Positions 15,389 to 23,880 are shown, numbered from the stretch's first letter. The stretch: DNA of 43,528 nucleotides from Chloroflexota bacterium (GCA_024277175.1 JAJRVT010000400.1:1-43528), one strand, 5' to 3'. The notes: generated by a model not told the origin, from the letters alone. A program made the numbers and translations.

Positions 15389-15484
15389 GGAAAGCGGATT
15401 TTCGCGGACGGGAGCAGATTTTCACGGATTTTTCAGAAAAAATCCGTGAAAATCTGCTTTAATCAGCGTCGATCCGCGTTCTAC
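15389..15484. repeat. GAACGCGGATT double-hairpin repeat, copy 3
   Basis: Inner arms of 20 bp (15414-15433 and 15438-15457, GCAGATTTTCACGG and its complement) pair perfectly around a 4-base CAGA loop. Outer arms GGAAAGCGGATT and GATCCGCGTTCTACC are partly matched. It sits between the zinc-ribbon gene and ccmF on the same strand. Confidence 0.9.
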
Positions 15485-15509
15485 CAGATCCCGCCTGAAT
15501 CGTTACCGC

Positions 15510-16490
15510 TCATCGTTTCTTGACCTTAGCTCCGCAGGACTGGCAGAAGCGAGCGCCCTCGCGCAGGGGTGCGCCGCACTTGTAGCAATAGCGCACGGGC
15601 GGGGCGGCGCGCTTCTGCGTCTTCCCGGCGTCATCCCTTCCCTTCCACCACCAGTAGCCGACGCCGGCCAGCAGGAGCAGTCCGACCACGCCCACCAGCA
15701 AATAGATCCAGGTTGGCGTCCCGGACGTCGCGCCAGAGGGCGGGGAGGCCTGGCTCGCGCCAGACGCGGCCACCAGCGCATCCAGGGAGGTGGCGTCGGT
15801 GGCGCGCCGGTAGCTGGCGGAGACAGTGAACGGATCGCCGGCCGCCAGGTCATCCACAGTGATGATGTGATACTGGAGACGGTCGCCCCCGGTGATGGTG
15901 CTCTTGGGCGGCGGCGTAAGCGTGAATTCCTGGGCCTCGAACGGCTCCTGCACTTCGAACGATGCTTTGGCGATGGCATAGGGGGCGATGAAGTCGAACG
16001 TGAGCTGGCGGGCGTCGCCGTCCTTCACCAGGATATTCGGATCGTAGTACTCGAACTGGAGGCGAGGGGTGGTCACGGGCACGGTGAGCAGGACGCCGTC
16101 GCCCTCCTGGCGCAGTTTGTACGATGCCGGGTCGATGCTCACAAGGCCGATGTTGCTGTCCTCATAGGCCACGGCGTGCATCTCCTGGATGTAGGGGGGC
16201 AGGCGGAAGGAGAGCTCCGCCGGCAGGGGCGCTTCCGCATCCAGTTGAACGCGATAGACGACCAACGTTTCCGGTTGATCATACTCCGGCCAGATGGCCA
16301 CGGTGAGGATGTCAATTTGAACTGGCTCCCCCTGCGCGGCCGCGCGCGCGGGGAGAAGGAACGCCGGCGCGAGAAGGACGACCAGCGTCAACAGGAGGAA
16401 GGGGAGAAACCGAGTTTTTTGTGAAAACTCGGTTTCTTTTGTTGCACTTTCTTTTATTGCACTTCTTCCACAGCGTATCAAGTCTGACAT
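15510..16490 (-). CDS. Membrane protein with C-terminal zinc ribbon
   Basis: A 326-residue protein. A signal segment (about 28-52, FLPFLLLTLVVLLAPAFLLP) is followed by an extracytoplasmic beta-rich domain to about residue 240. A Ser/Gly-rich linker leads to a membrane helix (WIYLLVGVVGLLLLAGVGY) and a cytoplasmic zinc ribbon with CYKCG and CQSCG at the C-terminus. The first 27 residues include a translated inverted repeat and make the signal n-region unusually long. The beta domain may be related to the beta region of the zinc-ribbon/cytochrome fusion at 6121-8490, and both carry zinc ribbons, so they may act together in cytochrome handling; this is inference. A TTG at 16496 is an alternative start, but ATG 16490 has better GAGG spacing. 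It is the first gene of the ccm-nap block. Confidence 0.75.
   Translation of the reverse strand: MSDLIRCGRSAIKESATKETEFSQKTRFLPFLLLTLVVLLAPAFLLPARAAAQGEPVQIDILTVAIWPEYDQPETLVVYRVQLDAEAPLPAELSFRLPPYIQEMHAVAYEDSNIGLVSIDPASYKLRQEGDGVLLTVPVTTPRLQFEYYDPNILVKDGDARQLTFDFIAPYAIAKASFEVQEPFEAQEFTLTPPPKSTITGGDRLQYHIITVDDLAAGDPFTVSASYRRATDATSLDALVAASGASQASPPSGATSGTPTWIYLLVGVVGLLLLAGVGYWWWKGRDDAGKTQKRAAPPVRYCYKCGAPLREGARFCQSCGAKVKKR
16405..16437. repeat. Inverted repeat inside the zinc-ribbon protein gene
   Basis: The 14-bp arms AGAAACCGAGTTTT and AAAACTCGGTTTCT flank a 5-base loop. They lie in frame near the 5' end of the gene and encode residues around 18-29, directly before the hydrophobic signal core. 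Confidence 0.88.
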
Positions 16491-16838
16491 GAACAATATC
16501 CTCTTCCGGCGTATGAACCAGCGTCGACAGGCTTCAGAGGGGGGCTTAAGGGACCGCAGACCACATAGACCATGAATGCATGGCCCAATTAACAGGTATT
16601 ATCCCAGTCAATTGGATATTCAACAACCCCCTAAACCGATACCGTTGATTACACTTTCGAGCTATATTTTTCTTAGTCAAGTCATTCCCAAAGATACCAA
16701 TCCAGGGGGATAGACAGGGAGAAGGGGCGGTGCTACATTGTTCATCATAATCGATCGAGATCATTCACGGCCTTCGGAAAGCGCGCCTTATTGTAGGGCG
16801 GTATGCGTTTGCAACCGATCAGTCACGGAGATATTTTG
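16491..16838. other. Divergent promoter region between ccm-nap block and molybdoenzyme operon
   Basis: This 348-base gap separates divergently transcribed units and must hold promoters for both. It is AT-rich around 16600-16690. Short open frames here show no protein-like features. No exact FNR/CRP palindrome was found by eye; TTGAATATCCAATTGA (about 16606-16621, minus strand) is only a loose match. Confidence 0.5.
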
Positions 16839-19229
16839 ATGGAGAACAACGAAGAGAAAGAGAAAAGCGGGGCTCCTGACTACACGCGTCGAGAATTCGT
16901 GGCCCTGGCCGGCATGGGCGTGGCCGTGGCCGGCATGGTGGGCGTCATCGGCAACGCGGTGGTGACGAACTTCCAGGAGGCCAATGTGTCCTACGCTGCG
17001 GCCGGCGAGGAGACCTGGATCAAGTCCGTTTGCCAGATCTGCCCGGCCGGCTGCGGAGTGAATGTCCGCCGCGTAGGTGACAACGTGGTCAAGGTCGAGG
17101 GCAACCCCTTCCATCGCCTCAACCATGGACGCCTCTGCCCCAAGGCCCAGGCCAGCACCCAGGTGCTCTATGACCCGGATCGCCTTCAAGGCCCCATGCA
17201 GCGGGTCGGCGAACGGGGTGCAGGCCAGTGGGAGCCCATCACCTGGGAGGAGGCGCGGGCGCGCGTCGTCGGCGAGTTGGATCGGCTGCGGACGGCGGGC
17301 GACGCTCACACCCTCCTCTTCCTGAAGGGCCACGCCCCGGGCCATATGAGCCATCTGATCGACCGCTTCTGCCAGGCCTACGGCACGCCCAACGTGGCCG
17401 ATCTGGGCAGCCAGTGCACTTCGGCCGAGAAGGCCGCCCACCTGCTCAACCAGGGCTGGTATGATACGTCCGCGTATGACTGGGAGAAGACCCGCTACGT
17501 GATCTTCTTCGGCGGCTCCTTCCTGGAAGACTGGCAACCCCAGGTGCAGATGCTGAGCGCCTACAGCTTCATCCGTCGCGGCCGACCCGACACCCGCGGG
17601 CGAATCATTCAGGTCGGCCCCAGGCTTTCGATTTCCGGGCACAAGGCCGACGAGTGGATCCCCATCAAGCCGGGCATGGAGGGCGCGCTGGCGTTGGGCC
17701 TGGCCCACGTGATCATCAAGGAGAACCAGCACGATCTGGCCTTCATCGACGATCACACCAGCGGCTTCGAGGAATTTTCGGCGCTAGTGCTGGAGGAGTA
17801 CTCGCCCGAAGCCGTGGCCGAGATCACCGGCGTGCCCGCGGAGACCATCAAGCGGCTGGCGCGCGAGTTCGCCGGCAGCCGGCCGGCCATCGCCGCGGCC
17901 GGCCAGGGGCTGGGCGCGAGCACGAATGCACTCTTCAACAACGCGGCCATCAACGCGCTCAACGCGGTCATGGGCAACATCGACGTGGAGGGCGGCGTCC
18001 TCAAACAGCGCTACCCCACTTTCACCGAGTGGCCGAAAGCCACCCTGCCGGAGATCGAGCAGCCCCGGCTCGACGGGGCCGGCGGTCCGGCCCACCCCCT
18101 GGCCCGCTGCGTCTACCATGAACTGCCCGACCACATCCTGAACGACGACCCCTATCCGGTAAACGCGCTCTTCATCTATGACTGCAACCCGGCTTTCGAC
18201 AGCCCCGGCGCGAGCCGATGGCGGGAGGCGCTGGCCAAGATCCCCTTTATCGTCAGCTTCGCCTCGGTCGCGGACGAAAGCGCGGTCTACGCCGACCTGC
18301 TCCTCCCCGACCACACCTACCTGGAGCGGCTCATGGACGTGACGCCGCCGGCGGGCATGGGACGGGCCATGGTGGGGTTGGCGTCGCCGGCATCGGCGCC
18401 CCTCTACGACACGCGCCATACCGGCGATTTCCTGCTGGAGGTCGCATCCGACCTGGAGGGGATGGCCGAAGCCCTACCCTGGGCCACCTTCGAGGAACTG
18501 GTCAAGTTCCGTTTCAAAGGCGTCTATGACAGCGGTCAAGGCTCGATCCAGGCCGACTCCTATGATGAGTTCTGGCAGATCCTGCAGGAGCGGGGCGTTT
18601 GGGAGGGTCTCCGCTATCAGTATGGCCAGTGGGACGAAGTCCTGACCACGCCGTCGGGTTCCTTCGAATTCCAGATGGAGCAACTGGCGGAGATCGCCAA
18701 CAATGTGTCCGATGGCGACGGCGAAGCGGTGCTGGCCGCGCTGGGCATAGGGGCCGGGACGGAACGTGCGCTGCTGCCCCGCCATGAAGACCCCGTGGTC
18801 AGCGGCGACGAGGAAAATTATCCGCTACAACTCATCCCCTACATCGTCCTGCCCGACGCGGCCAACCGCGCGCCGAACGCGCCAGCCCTCTGGAACATCT
18901 ACGGTCTTCTCATGAAAGAGGGCTGGGGCAACTGGGCCGAGCTGAACCCGGAGACCGCGCACGCATTGGGGATCGAGGACGAGGAGCTAATCTGGGTAGA
19001 GTCGCCCGAGGGCAAGATCCAGATCAAGGCCCGGCTCTATGACGGCGCCATGCCCGGCGCCATCAACATTCCTTTGGGCGGCGGCCACACGGCAGGCGGA
19101 CGCTGGGCAAGCGCGGTGAGTGGGGCCAATCCCGCCGATATCGTGACGCCGTTGAGCGATCCGCTGGCGGGCAGCGCGGCCTGGCTTGGGACGCGGGTGA
19201 AGGTCTATAAAGCCGAGGGTAATGGGTAA
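16839..19229 (+). CDS. Tat-exported MopB molybdopterin oxidoreductase subunit
   Basis: A 796-residue catalytic-type subunit of a complex iron-sulfur molybdoenzyme. The N-terminus has a Tat motif TRREFVALAG and a hydrophobic stretch. Cys65, 68, 72 and 100 form a 4Fe-4S site. DLGSQCTSAEKA puts Cys193 where polysulfide, thiosulfate and tetrathionate reductases have their Mo ligand. A molybdopterin-dinucleotide domain ends the protein (INIPLGGGHTAGGRW). The following genes for an FeS subunit, an NrfD subunit and a multiheme cytochrome form one operon. Family members include PsrA, TtrA, ActB and QrcB, so the substrate cannot be read from sequence; it may instead be a cofactor-poor relay subunit of a quinone-cytochrome complex. 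The start is set by GGAG upstream of the ATG; an upstream ATG at 16803 would put non-signal sequence before the Tat motif. Confidence 0.88.
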   Translation: MENNEEKEKSGAPDYTRREFVALAGMGVAVAGMVGVIGNAVVTNFQEANVSYAAAGEETWIKSVCQICPAGCGVNVRRVGDNVVKVEGNPFHRLNHGRLCPKAQASTQVLYDPDRLQGPMQRVGERGAGQWEPITWEEARARVVGELDRLRTAGDAHTLLFLKGHAPGHMSHLIDRFCQAYGTPNVADLGSQCTSAEKAAHLLNQGWYDTSAYDWEKTRYVIFFGGSFLEDWQPQVQMLSAYSFIRRGRPDTRGRIIQVGPRLSISGHKADEWIPIKPGMEGALALGLAHVIIKENQHDLAFIDDHTSGFEEFSALVLEEYSPEAVAEITGVPAETIKRLAREFAGSRPAIAAAGQGLGASTNALFNNAAINALNAVMGNIDVEGGVLKQRYPTFTEWPKATLPEIEQPRLDGAGGPAHPLARCVYHELPDHILNDDPYPVNALFIYDCNPAFDSPGASRWREALAKIPFIVSFASVADESAVYADLLLPDHTYLERLMDVTPPAGMGRAMVGLASPASAPLYDTRHTGDFLLEVASDLEGMAEALPWATFEELVKFRFKGVYDSGQGSIQADSYDEFWQILQERGVWEGLRYQYGQWDEVLTTPSGSFEFQMEQLAEIANNVSDGDGEAVLAALGIGAGTERALLPRHEDPVVSGDEENYPLQLIPYIVLPDAANRAPNAPALWNIYGLLMKEGWGNWAELNPETAHALGIEDEELIWVESPEGKIQIKARLYDGAMPGAINIPLGGGHTAGGRWASAVSGANPADIVTPLSDPLAGSAAWLGTRVKVYKAEGNG

Positions 19230-19283
19230 TTGTCAATGATCAATGGGTAATTATCAATGGTCAGTTGTGCAGAGGTGGGATAT

Positions 19284-20009
19284 ATGATCAGTTCAAGCGC
19301 CGAACAGGGCGAGGAAAACGGCAGACATCGTTGGGGCATGGTGATCGATCTGGACAAATGTACGGGGTGCCAGGCATGCACCCTAGCCTGCCAGATGGAG
19401 AACAACGTACCCATCACCGGCCCGGAAGAGTTCGAGCAGGGCCGCACCATCTTTTTCACTGAAGTGTTCACCGATCTCGAGGGTGAGTTCCCCTACGTCG
19501 AGGGGGTTGTCGTCCCGCGGCCATGCCTGCACTGTGATAACGCGCCGTGCGTGCGCGTCTGTCCGGTGGGGGCCACCTTCCACAACGAGCATGGTGCGGT
19601 GGTGATCGACTATGACGCCTGCATCGGCTGTCGTTTCTGCACCGTGGCCTGCCCGTACACCGCCCGCAGTTTCAACTATTATACGCCCGAGTTCCCCTCT
19701 CCCCTGGATCGGGCGCTCAACCCGGACGTGCCTGTGCGCCCCGCGGGCGTGGCCGAGAAGTGTACGTTCTGTTTCCATCGGGTCGACAAGGCGCTGGCCA
19801 GGGCTGCGGAGGAGGGGCGCGAACTCACCAATTCCGAGTTGACGCTCTTGCCTGCCTGTAACCAGGTCTGCCCGGCTTCGGCCCGCTATTTCGGCGATCT
19901 GAACGATCCCAACAGCACCGTCTCCCATCTACAGCGCAGCCCACGCGCCTTCTATCTGCTGGAGGACCTGGGCACAGAATCAAAAGTGGCCTTCTTACGG
20001 AGCGAGTAG
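19284..20009 (+). CDS. Four-cluster ferredoxin subunit of the molybdoenzyme complex
   Basis: A 241-residue protein of the NrfC/PsrB/TtrB type. Sixteen cysteines form four 4Fe-4S groups: 26/29/32/36, 81/84/89/93, 113/116/119/123 and 160/163/192/196. It passes electrons between the MopB subunit and the NrfD subunit or cytochrome. It lacks its own signal peptide and is presumably exported together with the Tat-bearing partner. GAGGTGG about 6 bases upstream supports the ATG at 19284 over 19257. It ends 3 bases before the NrfD gene. Confidence 0.9.
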   Translation: MISSSAEQGEENGRHRWGMVIDLDKCTGCQACTLACQMENNVPITGPEEFEQGRTIFFTEVFTDLEGEFPYVEGVVVPRPCLHCDNAPCVRVCPVGATFHNEHGAVVIDYDACIGCRFCTVACPYTARSFNYYTPEFPSPLDRALNPDVPVRPAGVAEKCTFCFHRVDKALARAAEEGRELTNSELTLLPACNQVCPASARYFGDLNDPNSTVSHLQRSPRAFYLLEDLGTESKVAFLRSE

Positions 20010-20012
20010 ATC

Positions 20013-21386
20013 ATGGATCTGAATGAAAACGCAGAAGAAATTCTCGCCAAACATGACCCAATTTTCAAGCCGCTGCGCGGGATGGGATGGCGCTATTGGC
20101 TGACGATGACGCTGTTGTTGATCCCCATTCTCTGGGGCGGGTACGCGTACTATCTCCAGGTTTCCCAAGGGCTGGGCGTCACCGGGCTGAACCGGCCGGT
20201 TTTCTGGGGGATGTACATCGTCAACTTCGTCTTCTTCATCGCCATCAGCTACGGTGGCACGCTGACGTCCGCGATCCTGCGCCTGGCTCACGCCGAGTGG
20301 CGGCGTCCCATCACCCGTCTGGCCGAGGTGATCACGGTCTGCGCGCTGCTGGTGGGCAGCTTCAACGTGATCATGGACATGGGGCGTCCGGATCGGCTGT
20401 GGGAGCTCTTCGCCGGCCGCGGGCGGATCGAGTCGCCCATCCTCTGGGACGTGATCGCGGTCAACGCCTATCTGGTTTTCAGCATCGTCTATCTCTACCT
20501 GCCCATGATCCCCGACATCGCCTTCCTGCGCGACCATCAGCCGGGCCACCTCGGCTGGCTCTATCGCATCCTGGCCGCGGGGTGGACGGGGTCGCCCAAG
20601 CAGGTCCATCGTCTTGAAAAGGTGGTCGGCGGCATGGCGGTCTTCATGATTCCGCTGGCCATCTCCGTGCATACGGTGCTGGCGTGGATCTTCGGCATGA
20701 CCATCCAGCCCATGTGGCACAGCACGATTTTGGGGCCCTATTTCGTCATGGGCGCGATCTACAGCGGGCTGGCTTCGCTCATTATCGCCATGGCCATCCT
20801 GCGCAAGGCCATGCATCTCGAAGGCTATCTGAAGCTGGTCCATTTTCAGAACTTTGGCAAGATCCTGTTGGTCATGACCTTCACCTGGCTTTACTTCACC
20901 ATCGCTGAGTATTTGACGACCTTTTACGGCTCTGAGCCGGCCCACATCGCCGTCTTCAACGCAAAACTGTACGGTGAATTTGCGCCGCTCTTCTGGGGGC
21001 AGGTGCTCTTCTGCCTGGTGATTCCGCTCGTCATCCTACTGCCCCCCCGCTTCCGCACGATTCCGTTGCTGGTGGTGGCGTCCATCTCAGTCAACATCGG
21101 CATGTGGCTGGAGCGGGTGATGATCGTGGTGCCCACCCTGACGCGCCCACGCCTGCCCTATGGAATCGCCACCTATTCGCCTTCGTTCATCGAATGGTCA
21201 ATCATGCTCGCCTGCGCAGCCTGGCTGGTCTTCTTCTTCATGCTTTTCCTGCGCTTCTTCCCCATCATTTCCGTCTGGGAGATCGAGGAGGGGGAAGCGT
21301 TGGAGCGGGAGAAGGCGAACGCGGTTCCAACGCCGGAACTGACGACGCAGACGGCTTCAACCCAGACGGCGACGTTGACGTCGTAG
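20013..21386 (+). CDS. NrfD-type polytopic quinone-binding membrane subunit
   Basis: A 457-residue protein with about ten membrane helices. GVTGLNRPVFWGMYIVNFVF, WRRPITRLAEVIT and FNVIMDMGRPDRLWEL are typical of the longer NrfD branch that includes ActC and ActF of alternative complex III, QrcD and TtrC-like proteins. It lacks cofactors but binds menaquinone at the outer face and links the quinone pool to the FeS subunit. It directly follows the FeS gene, with GGAG in its leader. The C-terminal tail is rich in Thr and Ala. The ActC-like character suggests the complex may work as a quinol-cytochrome oxidoreductase rather than as a terminal reductase. Confidence 0.9.
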   Translation: MDLNENAEEILAKHDPIFKPLRGMGWRYWLTMTLLLIPILWGGYAYYLQVSQGLGVTGLNRPVFWGMYIVNFVFFIAISYGGTLTSAILRLAHAEWRRPITRLAEVITVCALLVGSFNVIMDMGRPDRLWELFAGRGRIESPILWDVIAVNAYLVFSIVYLYLPMIPDIAFLRDHQPGHLGWLYRILAAGWTGSPKQVHRLEKVVGGMAVFMIPLAISVHTVLAWIFGMTIQPMWHSTILGPYFVMGAIYSGLASLIIAMAILRKAMHLEGYLKLVHFQNFGKILLVMTFTWLYFTIAEYLTTFYGSEPAHIAVFNAKLYGEFAPLFWGQVLFCLVIPLVILLPPRFRTIPLLVVASISVNIGMWLERVMIVVPTLTRPRLPYGIATYSPSFIEWSIMLACAAWLVFFFMLFLRFFPIISVWEIEEGEALEREKANAVPTPELTTQTASTQTATLTS

Positions 21387-21407
21387 ACGATCCTGAAGGA
21401 CAGAACC

Positions 21408-22562
21408 ATGAGACCTGGTATTTTCATTCGACATCGCTGGATCATCATCGTCATCGTCGGCCTGATCGCTGTTTTCTGGTCGGCGTCCAACCTGATGGCG
21501 CAGCCGCCCGTTCCCCACGCGGTGCCCACCAACATCCACGTGGACTGCCTGAGCTGCCACCAGGCGGGTGTGGCCGGCGCGCCGCGGCTGGCCTGGGATC
21601 ACCTGGGCCGAGCCAACGAAGACTGCCAGGAGTGTCACGCCATCTCCGGCAACTTCGCCGCGTCCATTCCCCACACCCTGGAGTCGCGCAGCGAATGCTA
21701 CGACTGCCACCTGGATGGCAGCGGCGGCGCGCCCCGGGTGGCTGGCAACCACGCCTCCTACTCGGTGGACACGTGCCAGACCTGCCATCTCCAGGGAGAG
21801 GTGGTGGAGGAAGAGGTCGAGGAAGAAGAGTTCGACATGGAAAACCATATCCTCTGGGGTCTGGACGCCGGCAAGACCTGTCTGCAATGTCACCGCCAGC
21901 AGTTCGTCGATGAAGCCCATGTGTCCATCGTCCAGGCCAAGAAACCCAGCGAGGCCAAGGGATCTTTCCTGTGGGACGCCTATTGCAGCAACTGTCACGG
22001 CGAGGACGGCATGACCGAGGTCTTCCCGCCACTGGCCGAGGGCGAAGAAGGGGAGGGCATCCCGGGCGAGGGCGTCATCATCGCCAATCCCGAGTACCTC
22101 GCCACCCACGACGACGCCTCCATCATGCAGGCGATCATCGCCCTGCCCGGCGTCCCTGACCACGCCTTCGCCAGGGAGTACGGCGGCAAGCTGAAGTACG
22201 ATGATGTGGTCGCCCTGGGCAAATATATCCGTAACTGGGGCGAGATGGGACCCGAACTCGACCTGCCCATCCCCAGCTTCAGCGAAGACGTCTATCCGAT
22301 CATCGAGAAGGAGTGCGGCGGACAGTGTCATCTGGAGAAGCAAAAAGGCGACTTTAGCGTGGCCTCCTACGAGGACATGATGACCACCGGCGAACACGCC
22401 GACATCAACATCATCCCCGGCGATCCGGATCGCAGTTTGCTGGCCCAGAAGCTGCAAAACCGTCAGAAGATCGGCGACATGATGCCGACCGACCGTCCCC
22501 TCCGCCCGGACCAGATCAGCCTGATCATCGAGTGGATTCGGGCCGGCGCGCCGGACAATTAA
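21408..22562 (+). CDS. Membrane-anchored multiheme cytochrome c with a CX3CH site
   Basis: A 384-residue cytochrome with an N-terminal signal anchor (residues 10-30). Six CxxCH sites lie at 47-51, 73-77, 97-101, 123-127, 158-162 and 193-197. The first four form two similar units (CH-x4-GAPR-H-CxxCH) that resemble the units of the tetraheme Nap cytochrome. An acidic stretch (131-142) follows. The C-terminal domain looks like planctomycete-type cytochrome domains (EKQKGDFSVASYEDM and IIEWIRAGAPDN), but its heme site reads CGGQCH, a CX3CH spacing. It is the fourth gene of the molybdoenzyme operon and should exchange electrons with that complex. A GAAGGA site precedes the ATG. Confidence 0.88.
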   Translation: MRPGIFIRHRWIIIVIVGLIAVFWSASNLMAQPPVPHAVPTNIHVDCLSCHQAGVAGAPRLAWDHLGRANEDCQECHAISGNFAASIPHTLESRSECYDCHLDGSGGAPRVAGNHASYSVDTCQTCHLQGEVVEEEVEEEEFDMENHILWGLDAGKTCLQCHRQQFVDEAHVSIVQAKKPSEAKGSFLWDAYCSNCHGEDGMTEVFPPLAEGEEGEGIPGEGVIIANPEYLATHDDASIMQAIIALPGVPDHAFAREYGGKLKYDDVVALGKYIRNWGEMGPELDLPIPSFSEDVYPIIEKECGGQCHLEKQKGDFSVASYEDMMTTGEHADINIIPGDPDRSLLAQKLQNRQKIGDMMPTDRPLRPDQISLIIEWIRAGAPDN

Positions 22563-22905
22563 ATTGAAAAAGTTTTGAGAATGTGAGATTGAAGAGATTG
22601 GGAGATTGACGCTCGACCAAAGGGCCGTCGATCTTCCAATCTCCAATCTCCGTTTAGGACCTGTCATCTGCGGGGGCGTTCCGAGATCTCCGGTAGGGAA
22701 GCGAGAAGATCGAGAGATGAAAAGGCCCTTTCCGTTCATGGCCATCATGCTTCCCTTGATCCCGGCGCCTATATCATCCCTGAGTGTCCAGCGGGTCCTT
22801 ACGTCAACGCCATGCCCAAGGAGTAGGTCAAACAGTTGAATGAGGAAAAAGCTGGAGGCGATCGTTCTCTATCTGATGAGTTTGCAGACGACGGAGAAGT
22901 AGGTT
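22563..22905. other. Gap between cytochrome operon and first response regulator
   Basis: This 343-base gap has a GAGATTGG/CCAATCTC inverted repeat (22584-22651). Beyond it is an open frame without a start codon up to a TAG at about 22826. No recognised gene was found. The promoter for the regulator gene probably lies in the last 80 bases. Confidence 0.5.
22584..22651. repeat. AATCTCC-type inverted repeat, copy 1
   Basis: Left words GAGATTGAAGAGATTGGGAG are mirrored imperfectly by TCTTCCAATCTCCAATCTCC. Related copies lie at 25871, 31328, 33107 and inside comEC at 43085. Confidence 0.75.
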
Positions 22906-23616
22906 GTGCCCTCAAGACCGCTAAACCCTGGCCCCAAACATATCAAGATTCTGGTCGTAGACGATCACCCCATCGTGCGCGAAGGCGTGATTCGGGTGAT
23001 GTCCAGAGAGCCGGACATGGAAGTCATCGGAGAGGCCGGCGACGGTATGGAGGCGCTGACCCAGGCCCGCCGACTCAGTCCCAATTTGATCCTGATGAAC
23101 GTCCACATGCCCGGCTGTGACGGGATTCGGGCGACGGCGTCGATCCTGGCGGAGATGCCGCGCGTCAAGGTCGTCATGCTGTCGGCCTCCAACTGTGAGC
23201 GCGACCTGTTTCATTCCATCGAAGCGGGCGCCTCCGGCTATCTGCTCAAGGATTTGCCCCCTTCGGTTCTGGTCGACAAGACGCGCGGCCTTTTCCAGGG
23301 GAAGGCCCCCATCTCACGGCTGGACGCGGCCCGCATCATGCGCGAGTTCGCCCGTCGCGCCAATGGCGAGCATTCCCGCCTCAAGGACCTCAGCCAGCGC
23401 GAAGTCGAAGTGCTGCAACTGGCGGCCCAGGGGTGCGCCAATCAGGAGATCGCCCACCGCCTCAATATCGCTCTCCACACCGTCAAGAACCACATTCGGA
23501 ACATTCTGGCCAAGCTGGATGTGGATAACCGCGTCCAGGCCGTCGCCCTCGCTGCGCGCGAGGGCATGCTTGATGTAGAAGAGATCAATGTGCGCGCTCC
23601 ACGCAGCCATAAATGA
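22906..23616 (+). CDS. NarL-type response regulator with Asn at the phosphorylation site
   Basis: A 236-residue regulator with a receiver domain (residues 13-135) and a LuxR-type helix-turn-helix (about 165-225; LSQREVEVLQLAAQG and TVKNHIRNIL). Acidic pocket residues Asp19 and Asp20 and the Lys in YLLKDL are intact. The expected phosphoacceptor Asp is Asn65 (LILMNVHMPGC, codon AAC). Ordinary phosphorylation should therefore be blocked unless the Asn is deamidated or the protein works without it. It starts at a GTG with GGAGAAGTAGG upstream. It lies before the heme-sensing kinase gene, with the second regulator after it. The binding domain is complete, so it can probably still bind DNA. Confidence 0.9.
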   Translation: MPSRPLNPGPKHIKILVVDDHPIVREGVIRVMSREPDMEVIGEAGDGMEALTQARRLSPNLILMNVHMPGCDGIRATASILAEMPRVKVVMLSASNCERDLFHSIEAGASGYLLKDLPPSVLVDKTRGLFQGKAPISRLDAARIMREFARRANGEHSRLKDLSQREVEVLQLAAQGCANQEIAHRLNIALHTVKNHIRNILAKLDVDNRVQAVALAAREGMLDVEEINVRAPRSHK

Positions 23617-23727
23617 ATGTAATATGAGGACTATCTGTCGAACCTACCGTCCTGAATGCCAATCTTGGTCTTTTGACAACCGGGTTGTAAAATGAATGGG
23701 GTGTATCCAAAATCAGTTGGAACTACA

Positions 23728-23788
23728 ATTCCGGGATTCAGCCAGACCCACTCCTGTTACAGCGCACCTTGTGGCTGAATCCCGGAAT
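23728..23788. repeat. Inverted repeat upstream of the heme-sensor kinase
   Basis: The 17-bp arms ATTCCGGGATTCAGCCA (23728-23744) and its exact complement (23772-23788) flank a 27-base spacer. It lies in the 264-base gap before the kinase gene, about 90 bases upstream of the start. It may be an operator, attenuator or mobile repeat. Confidence 0.9.
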
Positions 23789-23880
23789 ACATCAACTCGT
23801 TTTGAACACACCACGTGAATTCCCCACAGTGGTTAGATCCCGTATTACATCCGTTATTGGCTAGTACGGAGAGATCCAAA

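Noticed and set aside
16546..16764. A 72-codon minus-strand frame in the divergent region
   Set aside because: No ribosome site, domain or signal; composition is like the surrounding AT-rich non-coding DNA.
16491..16838. FNR-type operator in the divergent region
   Set aside because: Only a loose match was seen, with wrong half-site spacing.
22836..23120. A 94-codon frame overlapping the first regulator
   Set aside because: Most of it overlaps the receiver-domain gene in another frame, and no family is recognised.
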